A stretch of DNA of 27,814 nt, taken from NCBI GenBank assembly GCA_038232415.1, contig JBBSHY010000011.1, positions 1 to 27,814 of the forward strand, in the 5' to 3' direction. Shown piece by piece: positions 1 through 8,843 of the stretch. The notes beneath the pieces were generated by a model that saw only the letters and a program-made list of their open reading frames with translations, searched no databases and was not told where the DNA came from. Position 1 is the first letter of the stretch. The number at the start of each line of letters is the position of its first letter. The stretch comes from JBBRXZ01 sp038232415 (GTDB lineage: Bacteria > Patescibacteriota > Saccharimonadia > Saccharimonadales > UBA4665). Position numbers and translations under genes: made by a program.

Positions 1-135
1 AGGGTAATTGGTGGTTCTTATGAAATGTCTCAGGTGCGTTACAGCAGCGAGGGCCAGACTACGCTAGGTGAAATAATAAATAGACTTGAACATATGCAAG
101 GACTGGCTCTCAGCGCCATTCATGCCGCTATTTAA
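1..135 (+). CDS. C-terminal fragment of an unidentified protein
   Basis: An open frame enters from the left edge and ends at TAA 133-135, leaving the last 44 residues. The fragment is hydrophilic, with a predicted helical end containing LGEIINRLEHMQGLAL. I do not recognise the family. Only seven bases separate its stop from the -35 box of the rpoB promoter, so the gene probably ends its own transcription unit just before rpoBC. No terminator hairpin with a U-tract is visible between them, so read-through into rpoB is possible. It is not rplL, the usual neighbour of rpoB in many bacteria. Confidence 0.5.
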   Translation, partial: RVIGGSYEMSQVRYSSEGQTTLGEIINRLEHMQGLALSAIHAAI

Positions 136-141
136 AAAACA

Positions 142-170
142 TTGACAGCTAAATTATTTTGCTTCACAAT
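142..170 (+). promoter_or_regulatory. rpoBC promoter (sigma70-type)
   Basis: A perfect -35 TTGACA (142-147) is followed by a 17-nt spacer and a -10-like CACAAT (165-170). The predicted start near 177 leaves a 5' leader of about 165 nt before rpoB. The -35 is ideal; the -10 is a weaker match. Confidence 0.6.
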
Positions 171-188
171 ACTATGCAAGAAGTAGTG

Positions 189-254
189 TAAGTCGGGAGT
201 GCTTATGATTAATTGCAAGCTAAAAACTCCTGGCTTAGGATCTTCGCCGAATCC
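189..254 (+). promoter_or_regulatory. Structured rpoB 5' leader, two hairpins
   Basis: A 12-bp stem pairs 189-200 with 226-237 and includes two G-U pairs. It encloses a further GCTT/AAGC pair (201-204 with 217-220). A short second hairpin (238-241 with 251-254) follows at once. No U-tract follows either stem, so this is not an intrinsic terminator. It could be a regulatory leader or a stabilising structure for rpoBC mRNA; the function is inference. Confidence 0.45.
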
Positions 255-344
255 AAAAACATAAATTATCAATCTTAAAAGAATTGGCGGGTTTGCTGCC
301 ATTTGCCAACTTAAACTAATTTAAACGGGAAATCAGTATTGCCT

Positions 345-3300
345 ATGGCGAAAGCACTAACTACTAATAAATCACAACGAGTATATTTCACTAGTATTGA
401 CGATGCGCTACCTCTGCCTAGCCTCGTGGACCATCAGAATAAATCATTTCAGTGGTTCGTTAGCGAAGGTCTAGGCGAACTACTCGCAGAAATCAGCCCG
501 ATCGATGACTATACGGCGGGAAAATTATCATTAAGTTTCAAAGATTACCGTTTTGGTGAGCCAAAACTGGCTGAAGGCGTGGCCCGCGAAAATAACGTTA
601 GCTATGAAGCCCCCCTTATGGCTAATGTCGAGCTGACCAATAAAGTCACCGGTGAAGTCAAAGAACAGGAAATCTACCTTGGCGACTATCCTTGGATGAC
701 CAGTCGCGGAACTTTCGTAATTAACGGCGCCGAACGCGTCGTGGTTAGCCAGCTGATTCGCTCAGCTGGCGTTTTCTTTACTGCCGATCCGCATGGTTCT
801 ACGAGTTTATACGGCGCTAAAGTTATACCCGGCCGCGGTGCGTGGCTGGAGTTTGAGACGGCAGCCAACGGTGCTATATTTGTCAAAATTGACCGCAAGC
901 GCAAAATTGCTGTAACTACATTGCTGCGGGCGCTTGGCGTTACAGAGAGCCACATGCGTGATACTTTCAAGCATGTAGATAGCGGCTCTCGCAGCTATTT
1001 AGACGCGACATTGGAAAAGGACCCTACAAAGGGCCAGAACGACGCTCTGATAGAAGTCTACCGCCGCTTGCGGCCGGGTGACCTGGCTACCGTAGACAAT
1101 GCCAAATCACTCATCGAAAACATGTTTTATAACTACAAACGGTTTGATTTTAGCCGGGTCGGCCGTTACAAGATCAATAAGCGTTTAAACCTCGACGTGC
1201 CGAATACGCTTGAAAACCGGGTCATGCGCCTGGAAGACATTGAAGCTATTATAGCTGAACTGATGCGTCTCAATAACACTCAGGAACCAGCCGATGACAT
1301 TGATAGCCTGGCCAACCGCCGTGTCAAATTAGTCGGTGAACTAGTACAGCGCCAGTTTCGGATTGGATTGCTGCGCATGGAGCGTAACACTAAAGACCGC
1401 ATGAGTATGTCCGAGATCGAGACTGTTACGCCCGGACAGCTGATCAATGCCCGGCCTATAGTAGCGGCCGTCCGTGAATTCTTTGCCAGCTCGCAGCTCA
1501 GCCAGTTTATGGATCAGATCAATCCGCTCAGTGAATTAGCCCACAAACGTCGTCTCAGCTCAATGGGGCCAGGAGGCCTGAGCCGCGAACGTGCCGGCTT
1601 CGAAGTCCGTGATGCCCACGCTACCCACTACGGCCGTATTTGTGCCGTCGAAACTCCTGAAGGCGCCAATATCGGCTTGGTTTTAAACCTCGCTAACTAC
1701 GCTCGTGTCAATGACTATGGCTTTATAGAATCTCCATACCGAAAGGTTATTAATGCTGCTACTGCAAAAGACAGTATTGGCCGTATTGCTGGCGAAGATC
1801 TGACAGATGAAAAGGGCAAAGTTATTGTCAAAGCCGGCACCAAAATTAGCAGCGGTGATGCCACTAAACTAGCCACTGTTAAAGATAAAGTTACCTGGCC
1901 GGTTAAAGCTTATGTTACCAATGAAATTGTATATCTTGACGCCTATGAGGAGGAGTCGGCTATTATCGCCGGCGGCGGTAGCGATGTAGACGCCGATGGT
2001 TATTTTAAGCATGAGCGCGTCAGTGCGCGTTCCAGGCTAAAATCAGGGGAGGTCGACTCCAACGACGTTACTCATTTAGACGCAGCGCGCAATCAGATTA
2101 TCGGCTCTAGCGCCGGTTTGATTCCCTTTATTGAAAAAAACTACGTTTATCGCTCATTGATGGGCAGCAACCAGCAACGTCAGGCCGTACCGTTAATTCA
2201 ACCGGCCAGCCCGATTGTCGGCACAGGCCTGGAGATAGAGGCCGCTCGTAATACCGGCCAGGTCATTCTGGCCGAAGCAAGCGGTGAAGTCACTAAAGCA
2301 ACTGCCGACGCGGTCGTCGTTAAATACAAAGAAGGCAATGCGACCTATGAGCCGCAACGTTTTATCCGCAGCAATGAGGGAACATCAGTTAACCAGAAAG
2401 TTGTAGTTAGCACCGGCGATAAGGTCAAAACCGGCGATGTCTTAATTGAGGGCATGTCTATTGCCGATGGGGAGTTAGCATTGGGCAAAGACTTAGTCGT
2501 GGCTTTTATGCCCTGGGCCGGCTATAACTTTGAAGATGCCATAATCATCAGCCGTAAATTGGTCGAAGATGACACATTAACCAGCGTACATATTGTCGAT
2601 TTCATGATTGAAGTCCGGGAGACCAAATTAGGTCCGGAAATTGTAACTTCTGATATTCCTAATGTCTCTGAAGAAACCCTGCGCCACCTGGACGAGTACG
2701 GTATCGTTCGTATTGGGGCCGAAGTTCACCCGGGCGATATATTAGTTGGAAAGATAACACCAAAAGGCGAGCAGGAACTGAGCAGCGAGGAGCGGCTGCT
2801 ACGCGCTATCTTCGGCGAAAAAGCCAAGGAAGTCCGCGACACATCACAGCGTATGAGTAACGGCAAGCACGGTAAAGTCGTTGGCGTCAAAGTTTTTAGC
2901 CGCGAAAACGGGCACGAACTAAAGGCCGGTGTTATTATGCAAATACAGGTCTTTGTGGCGCAAATGCGCAAGATAGCTGTTGGGGATAAATTAGGCGGTC
3001 GCCATGGTAACAAGGGTGTCATTGCCCGCATCTTGCCAGTTGAAGACATGCCATTTATGGCAGATGGAACGCCGGTAGAAATTGTCCTGAACCCGCTTGG
3101 CGTGCCATCCCGTATGAATGTCGGCCAGCTGTTTGAAACGCACCTCGGTATGGCGGCTCGGATTCTAGGGATGAAAGTTGCCAGTCCGTCGTTCAACGGC
3201 GTGCCGGTAGATAAAATTCACGAGCTACTCAAAGAAGCAGGGCTACCGGAAGATGGCAAGCAGCAGCTTTTCGATGGCCGCAGCGGCGAGGCCTTTAATG

Positions 3301-3944
3301 AACTCACCACGGTTGGCAGCATGTACATGATTAAACTTAACCACATGGTAGCCGACAAGATCCATGCCCGTTCAACAGGGCCGTATACCATGGTCACCCA
3401 GCAGCCACTAGGCGGCAAAGCCCAAAATGGCGGCCAGCGTTTTGGTGAAATGGAAGTCTGGGCTCTGGAAGCTTACGGTGCTGCAAACACCTTGCAAGAA
3501 ATGCTGACCATAAAGTCAGATGATGTTTACGGACGAAGCAAAGCTTATGAGTCGATCATCAAAAAGACGCCGATTGTCGGTCCGAAAGTACCCGAAAGTT
3601 TCAATGTGTTGGTCAAGGAATTACAGGGCTTAGGTCTTAAGGTTGACCTGGTACACTCCGATATAGTGGTTGACGCTGAGGCAATATTGGCTAGTAATAT
3701 TCACGAAGAGGCGACCCATCCGGCGGAAGTAGATGTACCGCAGCCAGCTATTTCAGATGTAGATGTGAGCGAAGAGGTGGCGGTTGACGAATTTAGCGTC
3801 ATCAATGTAAATGACGCGGTTTCTGATGATAATTCCAGCAGTGATGTTATGGATATTGTAGCCAGCGATGATTTGGCGTTGGTGAGTACGGATGATACTA
3901 GTGAGGATGACGATAATGCTAAAAAAGAGGAGGCTGCAGGATGA
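345..3944 (+). CDS. rpoB: DNA-directed RNA polymerase subunit beta
   Basis: Beta subunit of RNA polymerase, which forms one pincer of the active-site cleft with beta'. At 1199 aa it is a normal length. The rifampicin region is at about residues 383-406, with the equivalents of E. coli D516, H526 and S531 retained (D390, H400, S405), but the usual Asn518 is Ile392. The conserved C-terminal blocks GDKLGGRHGNKG and GGQRFGEMEVWALEAYGA are intact. About 95 residues beyond the normal end form an acidic Asp/Ser/Val-rich tail. ATG 345 is chosen; an in-frame TTG at 339 lies 8 nt after a weak GGGA and would add two residues. The gene overlaps rpoC by 4 nt (ATGA), implying translational coupling. Confidence 0.98.
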   Translation: MAKALTTNKSQRVYFTSIDDALPLPSLVDHQNKSFQWFVSEGLGELLAEISPIDDYTAGKLSLSFKDYRFGEPKLAEGVARENNVSYEAPLMANVELTNKVTGEVKEQEIYLGDYPWMTSRGTFVINGAERVVVSQLIRSAGVFFTADPHGSTSLYGAKVIPGRGAWLEFETAANGAIFVKIDRKRKIAVTTLLRALGVTESHMRDTFKHVDSGSRSYLDATLEKDPTKGQNDALIEVYRRLRPGDLATVDNAKSLIENMFYNYKRFDFSRVGRYKINKRLNLDVPNTLENRVMRLEDIEAIIAELMRLNNTQEPADDIDSLANRRVKLVGELVQRQFRIGLLRMERNTKDRMSMSEIETVTPGQLINARPIVAAVREFFASSQLSQFMDQINPLSELAHKRRLSSMGPGGLSRERAGFEVRDAHATHYGRICAVETPEGANIGLVLNLANYARVNDYGFIESPYRKVINAATAKDSIGRIAGEDLTDEKGKVIVKAGTKISSGDATKLATVKDKVTWPVKAYVTNEIVYLDAYEEESAIIAGGGSDVDADGYFKHERVSARSRLKSGEVDSNDVTHLDAARNQIIGSSAGLIPFIEKNYVYRSLMGSNQQRQAVPLIQPASPIVGTGLEIEAARNTGQVILAEASGEVTKATADAVVVKYKEGNATYEPQRFIRSNEGTSVNQKVVVSTGDKVKTGDVLIEGMSIADGELALGKDLVVAFMPWAGYNFEDAIIISRKLVEDDTLTSVHIVDFMIEVRETKLGPEIVTSDIPNVSEETLRHLDEYGIVRIGAEVHPGDILVGKITPKGEQELSSEERLLRAIFGEKAKEVRDTSQRMSNGKHGKVVGVKVFSRENGHELKAGVIMQIQVFVAQMRKIAVGDKLGGRHGNKGVIARILPVEDMPFMADGTPVEIVLNPLGVPSRMNVGQLFETHLGMAARILGMKVASPSFNGVPVDKIHELLKEAGLPEDGKQQLFDGRSGEAFNELTTVGSMYMIKLNHMVADKIHARSTGPYTMVTQQPLGGKAQNGGQRFGEMEVWALEAYGAANTLQEMLTIKSDDVYGRSKAYESIIKKTPIVGPKVPESFNVLVKELQGLGLKVDLVHSDIVVDAEAILASNIHEEATHPAEVDVPQPAISDVDVSEEVAVDEFSVINVNDAVSDDNSSSDVMDIVASDDLALVSTDDTSEDDDNAKKEEAAG

Positions 3945-6900
3945 CCCCTCAACGCTACGCCAATACGGGTACCGATATATCTGATTTTGATGCTGTCCGA
4001 CTGGCAGTCGCCAGTCCCGACGACATTCTCGACTGGAGCTACGGCGAAGTTACCAAACCCGAAACTATTAATTACCGAACTCAAAAACCGGAACGCGACG
4101 GGCTTTTCTGTGAACGAATTTTTGGTCCAGTCAAAGACATTAACCCCCATGACGCCAAGTATAAGGGTGTACGCAGCCGTGAAGCTGCCGTGGATAAGAA
4201 TGGCGAGCTTGTTACGCGCAGTATTGTCCGCCGCGAGCGCATGGCGCATATCAATCTTGCCGTACCGGTGTCTCACATCTGGTTTCTGCGCGGTACCCCC
4301 AGCGCTATGGGCTTACTTCTGGGGCTGACTGTTAAAAACCTGGAACGTGTAGCTTATTTTGCCAGCTACATAATTAAAAAAGTCGATATTACCAAGCGCG
4401 ACCAATTACTGGCCGATAAAGAGGCGGAGTTTGCAGCTGCCAAAGAAGCCATTAAACTCCGTTACGAAAAAGAAGCCGAAGCCGCTAAAGCCAACGTTAA
4501 GGCTCTGGCTGAATTGCAAACCAAAGAGATCGACCAGCTGACTAAAGACTTTGAACTACTGCGCGATCAATTGACAGCGCTGGAACGGCTGCGTCTGATT
4601 AACGAAACTGATTACCGAAACCTGCCTAACGAACTACGTGCTCTCGTAAGTGTCGGTATGGGCGGCGCAGCTCTCAAAGACTTGCTGACAGCTATTGACC
4701 TAAGCCAATTGATCACCGATTTAAGCGCGGAAGCTGAAGACGCCAAAGGCCAGCGCAAGAAAAAACTAATGAAGCGCTTGCGCCTTTTGGAAAGCATGGA
4801 CCGCGCCGGCATCAAACCGAGTTCAATGTGTATCAGCACCCTGCCGGTTATTCCTCCCGATCTTAGGCCTATGGTCCAGCTGACCGGCGGCCGTTTTGCC
4901 ACTTCTGACCTCAATGACCTCTACCGACGGGTCATTAACCGTAACAATCGTCTGAAGAAGCTGATGGATCTGAACGCGCCGGAAGTCATTCGCCGTAATG
5001 AACAGCGTATGCTTCAGGAAGCCGTCGACGCTTTGATCGACAATAACAGTACCCGCAGCGGCAGAGCAGTAGCGGCTACAGGTCAGCGCCGCCGTTTGAA
5101 ATCACTCAGTGACATGCTTAAAGGCAAACAGGGCCGTTTCCGCCAAAACTTACTGGGTAAACGCGTAGATTACTCCGGACGTTCGGTCATCGTTTCGGGT
5201 CCTGAACTAAAGATAAACCAGTGCGGATTGCCAAAGATGATGGCCTTAGAGTTGTTCAAACCTTTCGTAATAGGCGAGCTGATCGCCAGGGAACAGGCGC
5301 ACAATATTCGCAGCGCCTCACGTCTGATTGAAATGGGTGAAACCATTGTCTGGGATGCCTTGGACGAGGTCATTAAAGGCAAATACGTGCTGCTAAACCG
5401 GGCGCCATCGCTGCATCGTCTGAGTATTCAGGCTTTTCAGCCGGTTTTAATTGAAGGCCGGGCTATTCAGCTCCATCCTTTAGTTTGTAAAGGTTTCAAT
5501 GCCGACTTTGACGGCGACCAGATGGCCGTTCACCTGCCTCTGAGCGACAAAGCCCAAGCTGAGGCGCGTGATATTATGGCTGCTAACCGCAACTTGCTTA
5601 AGCCGGCCGATGGTTCGCCAATTCTGCACATTGAGCAGGATATCGTGCTGGGCTGTTACTACTTAACATATGAGCGTCCGCAAAATGCCGATAAGCCCGT
5701 CCGTGTATTCTCCGGAATCGAGGAAGCACTGATGGCTATCGATAACAACGAAATTGCGTTACAAAGCCAGGTCCGCCTGCCTTTCAGAGGCCAGGTACGC
5801 CAAACTACTTTGGGCCGCGTACTATTCAACGAAATATTCCCGGAAGATTTTCAGCTCCAGGACGAAACCATGACTAAAAAACGCCTGCAACAAGTAATGG
5901 CGGATGTTTACGCCCGATATGGCCAGGAAAAGACAGCTCTCATTGCCGATGACCTGAAAGACCTGGGTTTTCACTATGCTACTATTTCCGGCCTCAGTAT
6001 CGGCATGGGAGACTTCGCGCCGATTAAAGGCATGGATGATGTGCTTGTAACAGGCGAAGAACGATCTGCCGCTATTTCCGACCAATACGAAGAAGGCTTC
6101 ATCACAGACGATGAACGCCATCGACTTACGGTCGATAATTGGACAAAGATTGAGACAAAAGTCCAGGACATGTTATCTGATCAAATGGTCGGGCAGGATT
6201 CGTCTATGGCTATAGCCATCAATTCCGGTGCCCGCGGTAATATCTCGCAGCTTATGAGTGCCGTTGGTATGCTCGGTGTGCTTCAGGACGCGGGCGGCAA
6301 CGTTATTGAACTCCCGATTAAATCAGGTTACATCAATGGCCTCAACCCTCTGGAATACTTCACCGGTACACGAGGTACCCGTAAAGCCTTGATTGATATT
6401 GCGCTTAAGACTGCTGACGCCGGCTATCTCACCCGTCGCTTAGTAGACGTGTCGCAGGATGTGTTTACCATTAATGACGATACCAACGATCCCGGCTTTG
6501 CCATGCTGCGCGCTGACGCCGAGTATATAGGAGTTGCTTACGCTTCTCGATTAGTCGGGCGTTTTGCCGCCGAAAAACTTAATGGTTATCTTAAAAAAGG
6601 CGAGGCGATTAGCGCTGAAGTCGCCGCCAAAATTGATGCGGACTCCAGCCTGGATGGCGTCAAGATAATGAGCGGATTGAGCTGTACTAATGTCCGCGGT
6701 GTGTCCCAGAAATCCTACGGTTTCGACCCGGCAACCGGCAACTTAGTGGCCGAGAATCATCCCATCGGTGTTATTGCCGCCCAGAGTATCGGCGAGCCTG
6801 GTACGCAGTTAAGTCTGGATAGTAAACACCGCTCCGGCGGCGCTATTGCTGATGACACCGCCCAGGGCTTAAGCCGTATTGAAGAGCTTTTTGAAGTCCG

Positions 6901-7795
6901 GGCACCAAAAGGCCAGGCTTACCTGACTGAAATCTCCGGCGTTGCTAACACGTGGGAAGAGGGTGATCATTATGTTGTCCAGGTGACGGCTGATGACAAG
7001 GAGAAGGTGACGCTAAAACTGGGTGAACGCAAGGCGGCAGTCTCTAGCGGTACAGACGTGGTAGCCGGCGACGTGGTGGCTGCATTGGAAGACGCCTCCG
7101 AACCCCTGATAGCTCCGATGGCTGGCAAGGCTAACGTGACGGATAAAGCGGTCATAATCACCCCTACCAAACAGAGCGTAGTCCGCTACGAAATTCCGGG
7201 CTTTAAGCAGTTGCAGGTAAGGGATGGCGACAAAGTTACCTCAGGCCAGCGCCTGACTAACGGTTCAATTAACTTACATGACCTCATGCGTTTACAAGGG
7301 GTGGAGCCAACCCAGCGCTACATAATGAGCGAAATCTTAAAGATTTTTGCCGCTCAAGGCCAGAATATTGCCGACAAGCACCTGGAGATCATAGTTCGCC
7401 AGATGTTTAGCCGGGTTCAGATTGAGGAAGCCCTCGACAGTGAGTTTGTAACAGGTGATATTGTCAGTAAATTGGCGGTAGTTGAAGTCAACGAAAAGCT
7501 AGTGGCCGAACGTAAAAAGCCAGCTAAATATAACCAACTATTGCTTGGTATCACCAAGGCGTCCTTAAGTACCGACTCGTTCCTGAGTGCTGCGTCTTTC
7601 CAGGACACTACCCGCGTCCTGATTGCTGCTGCTACCAGCGGTAAAGTTGACAAACTTTACGGTCTCAAGGAAAACGTTATTCTGGGCCGCAAGATTCCAG
7701 TTGGTACCGGTGTGAAGACCGATGAAGACGAAGCCGAAGATGAGCTGATTGCCGAGGCGGATCATATTATTGGTGCCGCCCCGGTTGAAGCTTGA
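3941..7795 (+). CDS. rpoC: DNA-directed RNA polymerase subunit beta' lacking both zinc sites
   Basis: Catalytic subunit of RNA polymerase, 1284 aa. The active-site block NADFDGDQMAVH, with its three Mg-binding Asp residues, is intact, as are the clamp region and the SGARGN start of the bridge helix. The N-terminal zinc ribbon has the usual length but none of its four Cys: residues P69, D71, V84 and N87 sit where E. coli has C70, C72, C85 and C88. In the second site only C915 remains; the other positions are T848, S922 and S925. The trigger-loop motif, usually TMRTFH, reads SLDSKH (residues 958-963), keeping the catalytic His. A charged coiled-coil-like segment lies at about residues 145-215. 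Translation is probably coupled to rpoB. The frame is intact throughout, so these are substitutions rather than sequencing shifts. Confidence 0.97.
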   Translation: MTPQRYANTGTDISDFDAVRLAVASPDDILDWSYGEVTKPETINYRTQKPERDGLFCERIFGPVKDINPHDAKYKGVRSREAAVDKNGELVTRSIVRRERMAHINLAVPVSHIWFLRGTPSAMGLLLGLTVKNLERVAYFASYIIKKVDITKRDQLLADKEAEFAAAKEAIKLRYEKEAEAAKANVKALAELQTKEIDQLTKDFELLRDQLTALERLRLINETDYRNLPNELRALVSVGMGGAALKDLLTAIDLSQLITDLSAEAEDAKGQRKKKLMKRLRLLESMDRAGIKPSSMCISTLPVIPPDLRPMVQLTGGRFATSDLNDLYRRVINRNNRLKKLMDLNAPEVIRRNEQRMLQEAVDALIDNNSTRSGRAVAATGQRRRLKSLSDMLKGKQGRFRQNLLGKRVDYSGRSVIVSGPELKINQCGLPKMMALELFKPFVIGELIAREQAHNIRSASRLIEMGETIVWDALDEVIKGKYVLLNRAPSLHRLSIQAFQPVLIEGRAIQLHPLVCKGFNADFDGDQMAVHLPLSDKAQAEARDIMAANRNLLKPADGSPILHIEQDIVLGCYYLTYERPQNADKPVRVFSGIEEALMAIDNNEIALQSQVRLPFRGQVRQTTLGRVLFNEIFPEDFQLQDETMTKKRLQQVMADVYARYGQEKTALIADDLKDLGFHYATISGLSIGMGDFAPIKGMDDVLVTGEERSAAISDQYEEGFITDDERHRLTVDNWTKIETKVQDMLSDQMVGQDSSMAIAINSGARGNISQLMSAVGMLGVLQDAGGNVIELPIKSGYINGLNPLEYFTGTRGTRKALIDIALKTADAGYLTRRLVDVSQDVFTINDDTNDPGFAMLRADAEYIGVAYASRLVGRFAAEKLNGYLKKGEAISAEVAAKIDADSSLDGVKIMSGLSCTNVRGVSQKSYGFDPATGNLVAENHPIGVIAAQSIGEPGTQLSLDSKHRSGGAIADDTAQGLSRIEELFEVRAPKGQAYLTEISGVANTWEEGDHYVVQVTADDKEKVTLKLGERKAAVSSGTDVVAGDVVAALEDASEPLIAPMAGKANVTDKAVIITPTKQSVVRYEIPGFKQLQVRDGDKVTSGQRLTNGSINLHDLMRLQGVEPTQRYIMSEILKIFAAQGQNIADKHLEIIVRQMFSRVQIEEALDSEFVTGDIVSKLAVVEVNEKLVAERKKPAKYNQLLLGITKASLSTDSFLSAASFQDTTRVLIAAATSGKVDKLYGLKENVILGRKIPVGTGVKTDEDEAEDELIAEADHIIGAAPVEA

Positions 7796-7813
7796 ACCCA
7801 GATCTGTTACAAT
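7785..7813 (+). promoter_or_regulatory. Promoter for rpsL-rpsG
   Basis: TTGAAG (7785-7790), a 17-nt spacer and TACAAT (7808-7813), preceded by an extended -10 TG at 7805-7806. The -35 lies inside the last codons of rpoC. The predicted start is near 7820, giving a leader of about 80 nt before rpsL. Confidence 0.65.
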
Positions 7814-7845
7814 AAGTACATTAAACAATTGAGCAATCCGAGCCA

Positions 7846-7865
7846 GGGCAGCCGGCATACTGCCC
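7846..7865 (+). promoter_or_regulatory. rpsL leader hairpin
   Basis: GGGCAG (7846-7851) pairs perfectly with CTGCCC (7860-7865) around an 8-nt loop, inside the predicted rpsL leader. No U-tract follows. It could be a binding site for a ribosomal protein regulator such as S7; this is inference. Confidence 0.35.
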
Positions 7866-7901
7866 CGCAGCAGCAGATTGTAGACTAAAACAGGAGAATA
7901 A

Positions 7902-8315
7902 ATGCCAACAATTAATCAGTTAGTGCGTAAGCCTCGCACCAAGGTGACGACTAATAGTAAGTCGCCGGCCATGCAGCGCGTCACCAACAACCTCAAGACC
8001 CGCAACTACGAAAAGCCTGCGCCCTTCAAGCGAGGCGTCTGCGTTAAGGTCACCACTAAAACACCAAAGAAACCAAACTCTGCCTTGCGTAAAGTCGCCC
8101 GTGTACGTCTTAGCAATGGTTATGAAGTCTGGGCTTACATTGGCGGCGAAGGCCACAACCTGCAGGAACACGCCGTGGTTTTGGTTCGCGGCGGCCGTGT
8201 TAAAGACCTGCCTGGCGTCCGCTATCACGTGGTCCGCGGTTCACTTGATCTCCAAGGTGTCAGCGACCGCAAACAAGGCCGCTCTAAATACGGCACCAAG
8301 AAAGCCGGCAAATAA
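7902..8315 (+). CDS. rpsL: 30S ribosomal protein S12
   Basis: Decoding-centre protein of the small subunit, 137 aa. The TPKKPNSALRK and GGRVKDLPGVRYH loops are conserved, including the lysines equivalent to E. coli K42 and K87 (K56 here for the first), so the classic streptomycin-resistance positions are wild type. It is the long S12 form with an insertion at about residues 18-45, as in many Gram-positive proteins. An AGGAG (7892-7896) lies 5 nt before the ATG. It overlaps rpsG by one base (TAATG). Confidence 0.97.
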   Translation: MPTINQLVRKPRTKVTTNSKSPAMQRVTNNLKTRNYEKPAPFKRGVCVKVTTKTPKKPNSALRKVARVRLSNGYEVWAYIGGEGHNLQEHAVVLVRGGRVKDLPGVRYHVVRGSLDLQGVSDRKQGRSKYGTKKAGK

Positions 8316-8794
8316 TGCCTAGGAAGAAAACCGCCTCTCTAATTCGGGATATCCCACCTGATCGCATTTATAACAGTGTGCCGGTGCAGCGGCTGATCAA
8401 CCGTGTAATGCTGAATGGCAAAAAACAGATTGCCGAACGTTTGGTTTACGGCGGCATGGAGAAGGCCGCGCAGAAGTTAAAGGTCGACAACCCACTGGAA
8501 GTCTTTGAGCAAGCTATGAAAAATGTCAGGCCTCACATGGAAACCCGCTCTAGACGAGTTGGGGGCGCCAACTACCAGATACCTTTTGAAGTCCAAGGCC
8601 AACGCCAGAATCATTTGACCACTATGTGGTTTGTTGCTGCAGCCCGGGCACGCAAAGGCATGAGCATGCAAGACCGCCTCGCCGTCGAACTTACAGACGC
8701 TTACAACGGCCAGGGCTCAGCAGTTAAAAAACGCGAAGACGTGCATAAGATGGCCGACGCCAACCGCGCCTTCGCCCACTTCGCGAGGACCTGA
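8315..8794 (+). CDS. rpsG: 30S ribosomal protein S7
   Basis: 16S rRNA-binding protein that nucleates assembly of the 30S head, 159 aa. The sequence is S7 from the N-terminal basic arm through NGKKQIAERLVYGG, RSRRVGGANYQIP and the conserved KKREDVHKMADANRAFAHF end. It starts one base inside the rpsL stop. Its final 41 nt recur 820 nt downstream (9574-9614) in the same orientation. In most bacteria fusA follows directly; here a block of about 0.8 kb intervenes. Confidence 0.97.
   Translation: MPRKKTASLIRDIPPDRIYNSVPVQRLINRVMLNGKKQIAERLVYGGMEKAAQKLKVDNPLEVFEQAMKNVRPHMETRSRRVGGANYQIPFEVQGQRQNHLTTMWFVAAARARKGMSMQDRLAVELTDAYNGQGSAVKKREDVHKMADANRAFAHFART
8754..8794 (+). repeat. Direct repeat copy A: 3' end of rpsG
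   Basis: This 41-nt segment codes for the last 12 full residues of S7 plus the stop. It matches 9574-9614 at 34 of 41 positions, and at 29 of the first 31. The match includes the reading frame and the stop position. Confidence 0.8.
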
Positions 8795-8807
8795 AGATCA
8801 CTCGCAA

Positions 8808-8837
8808 TTGACACGGTGTAATTACGAGATATAGAAT
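8808..8837 (+). promoter_or_regulatory. Strong promoter with no gene behind it
   Basis: Perfect TTGACA (8808-8813), an 18-nt spacer and TAGAAT (8832-8837). The predicted start is near 8844. No convincing plus-strand gene lies between here and the terminator at 8955-8999, so it probably makes a short non-coding transcript. Confidence 0.6.
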
Positions 8838-8843
8838 AATGGT

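Noticed and set aside
339..344. TTG start for rpoB
   Set aside because: It adds only two residues and the ribosome binding site is weak for either start; ATG was preferred, but the choice is not certain.
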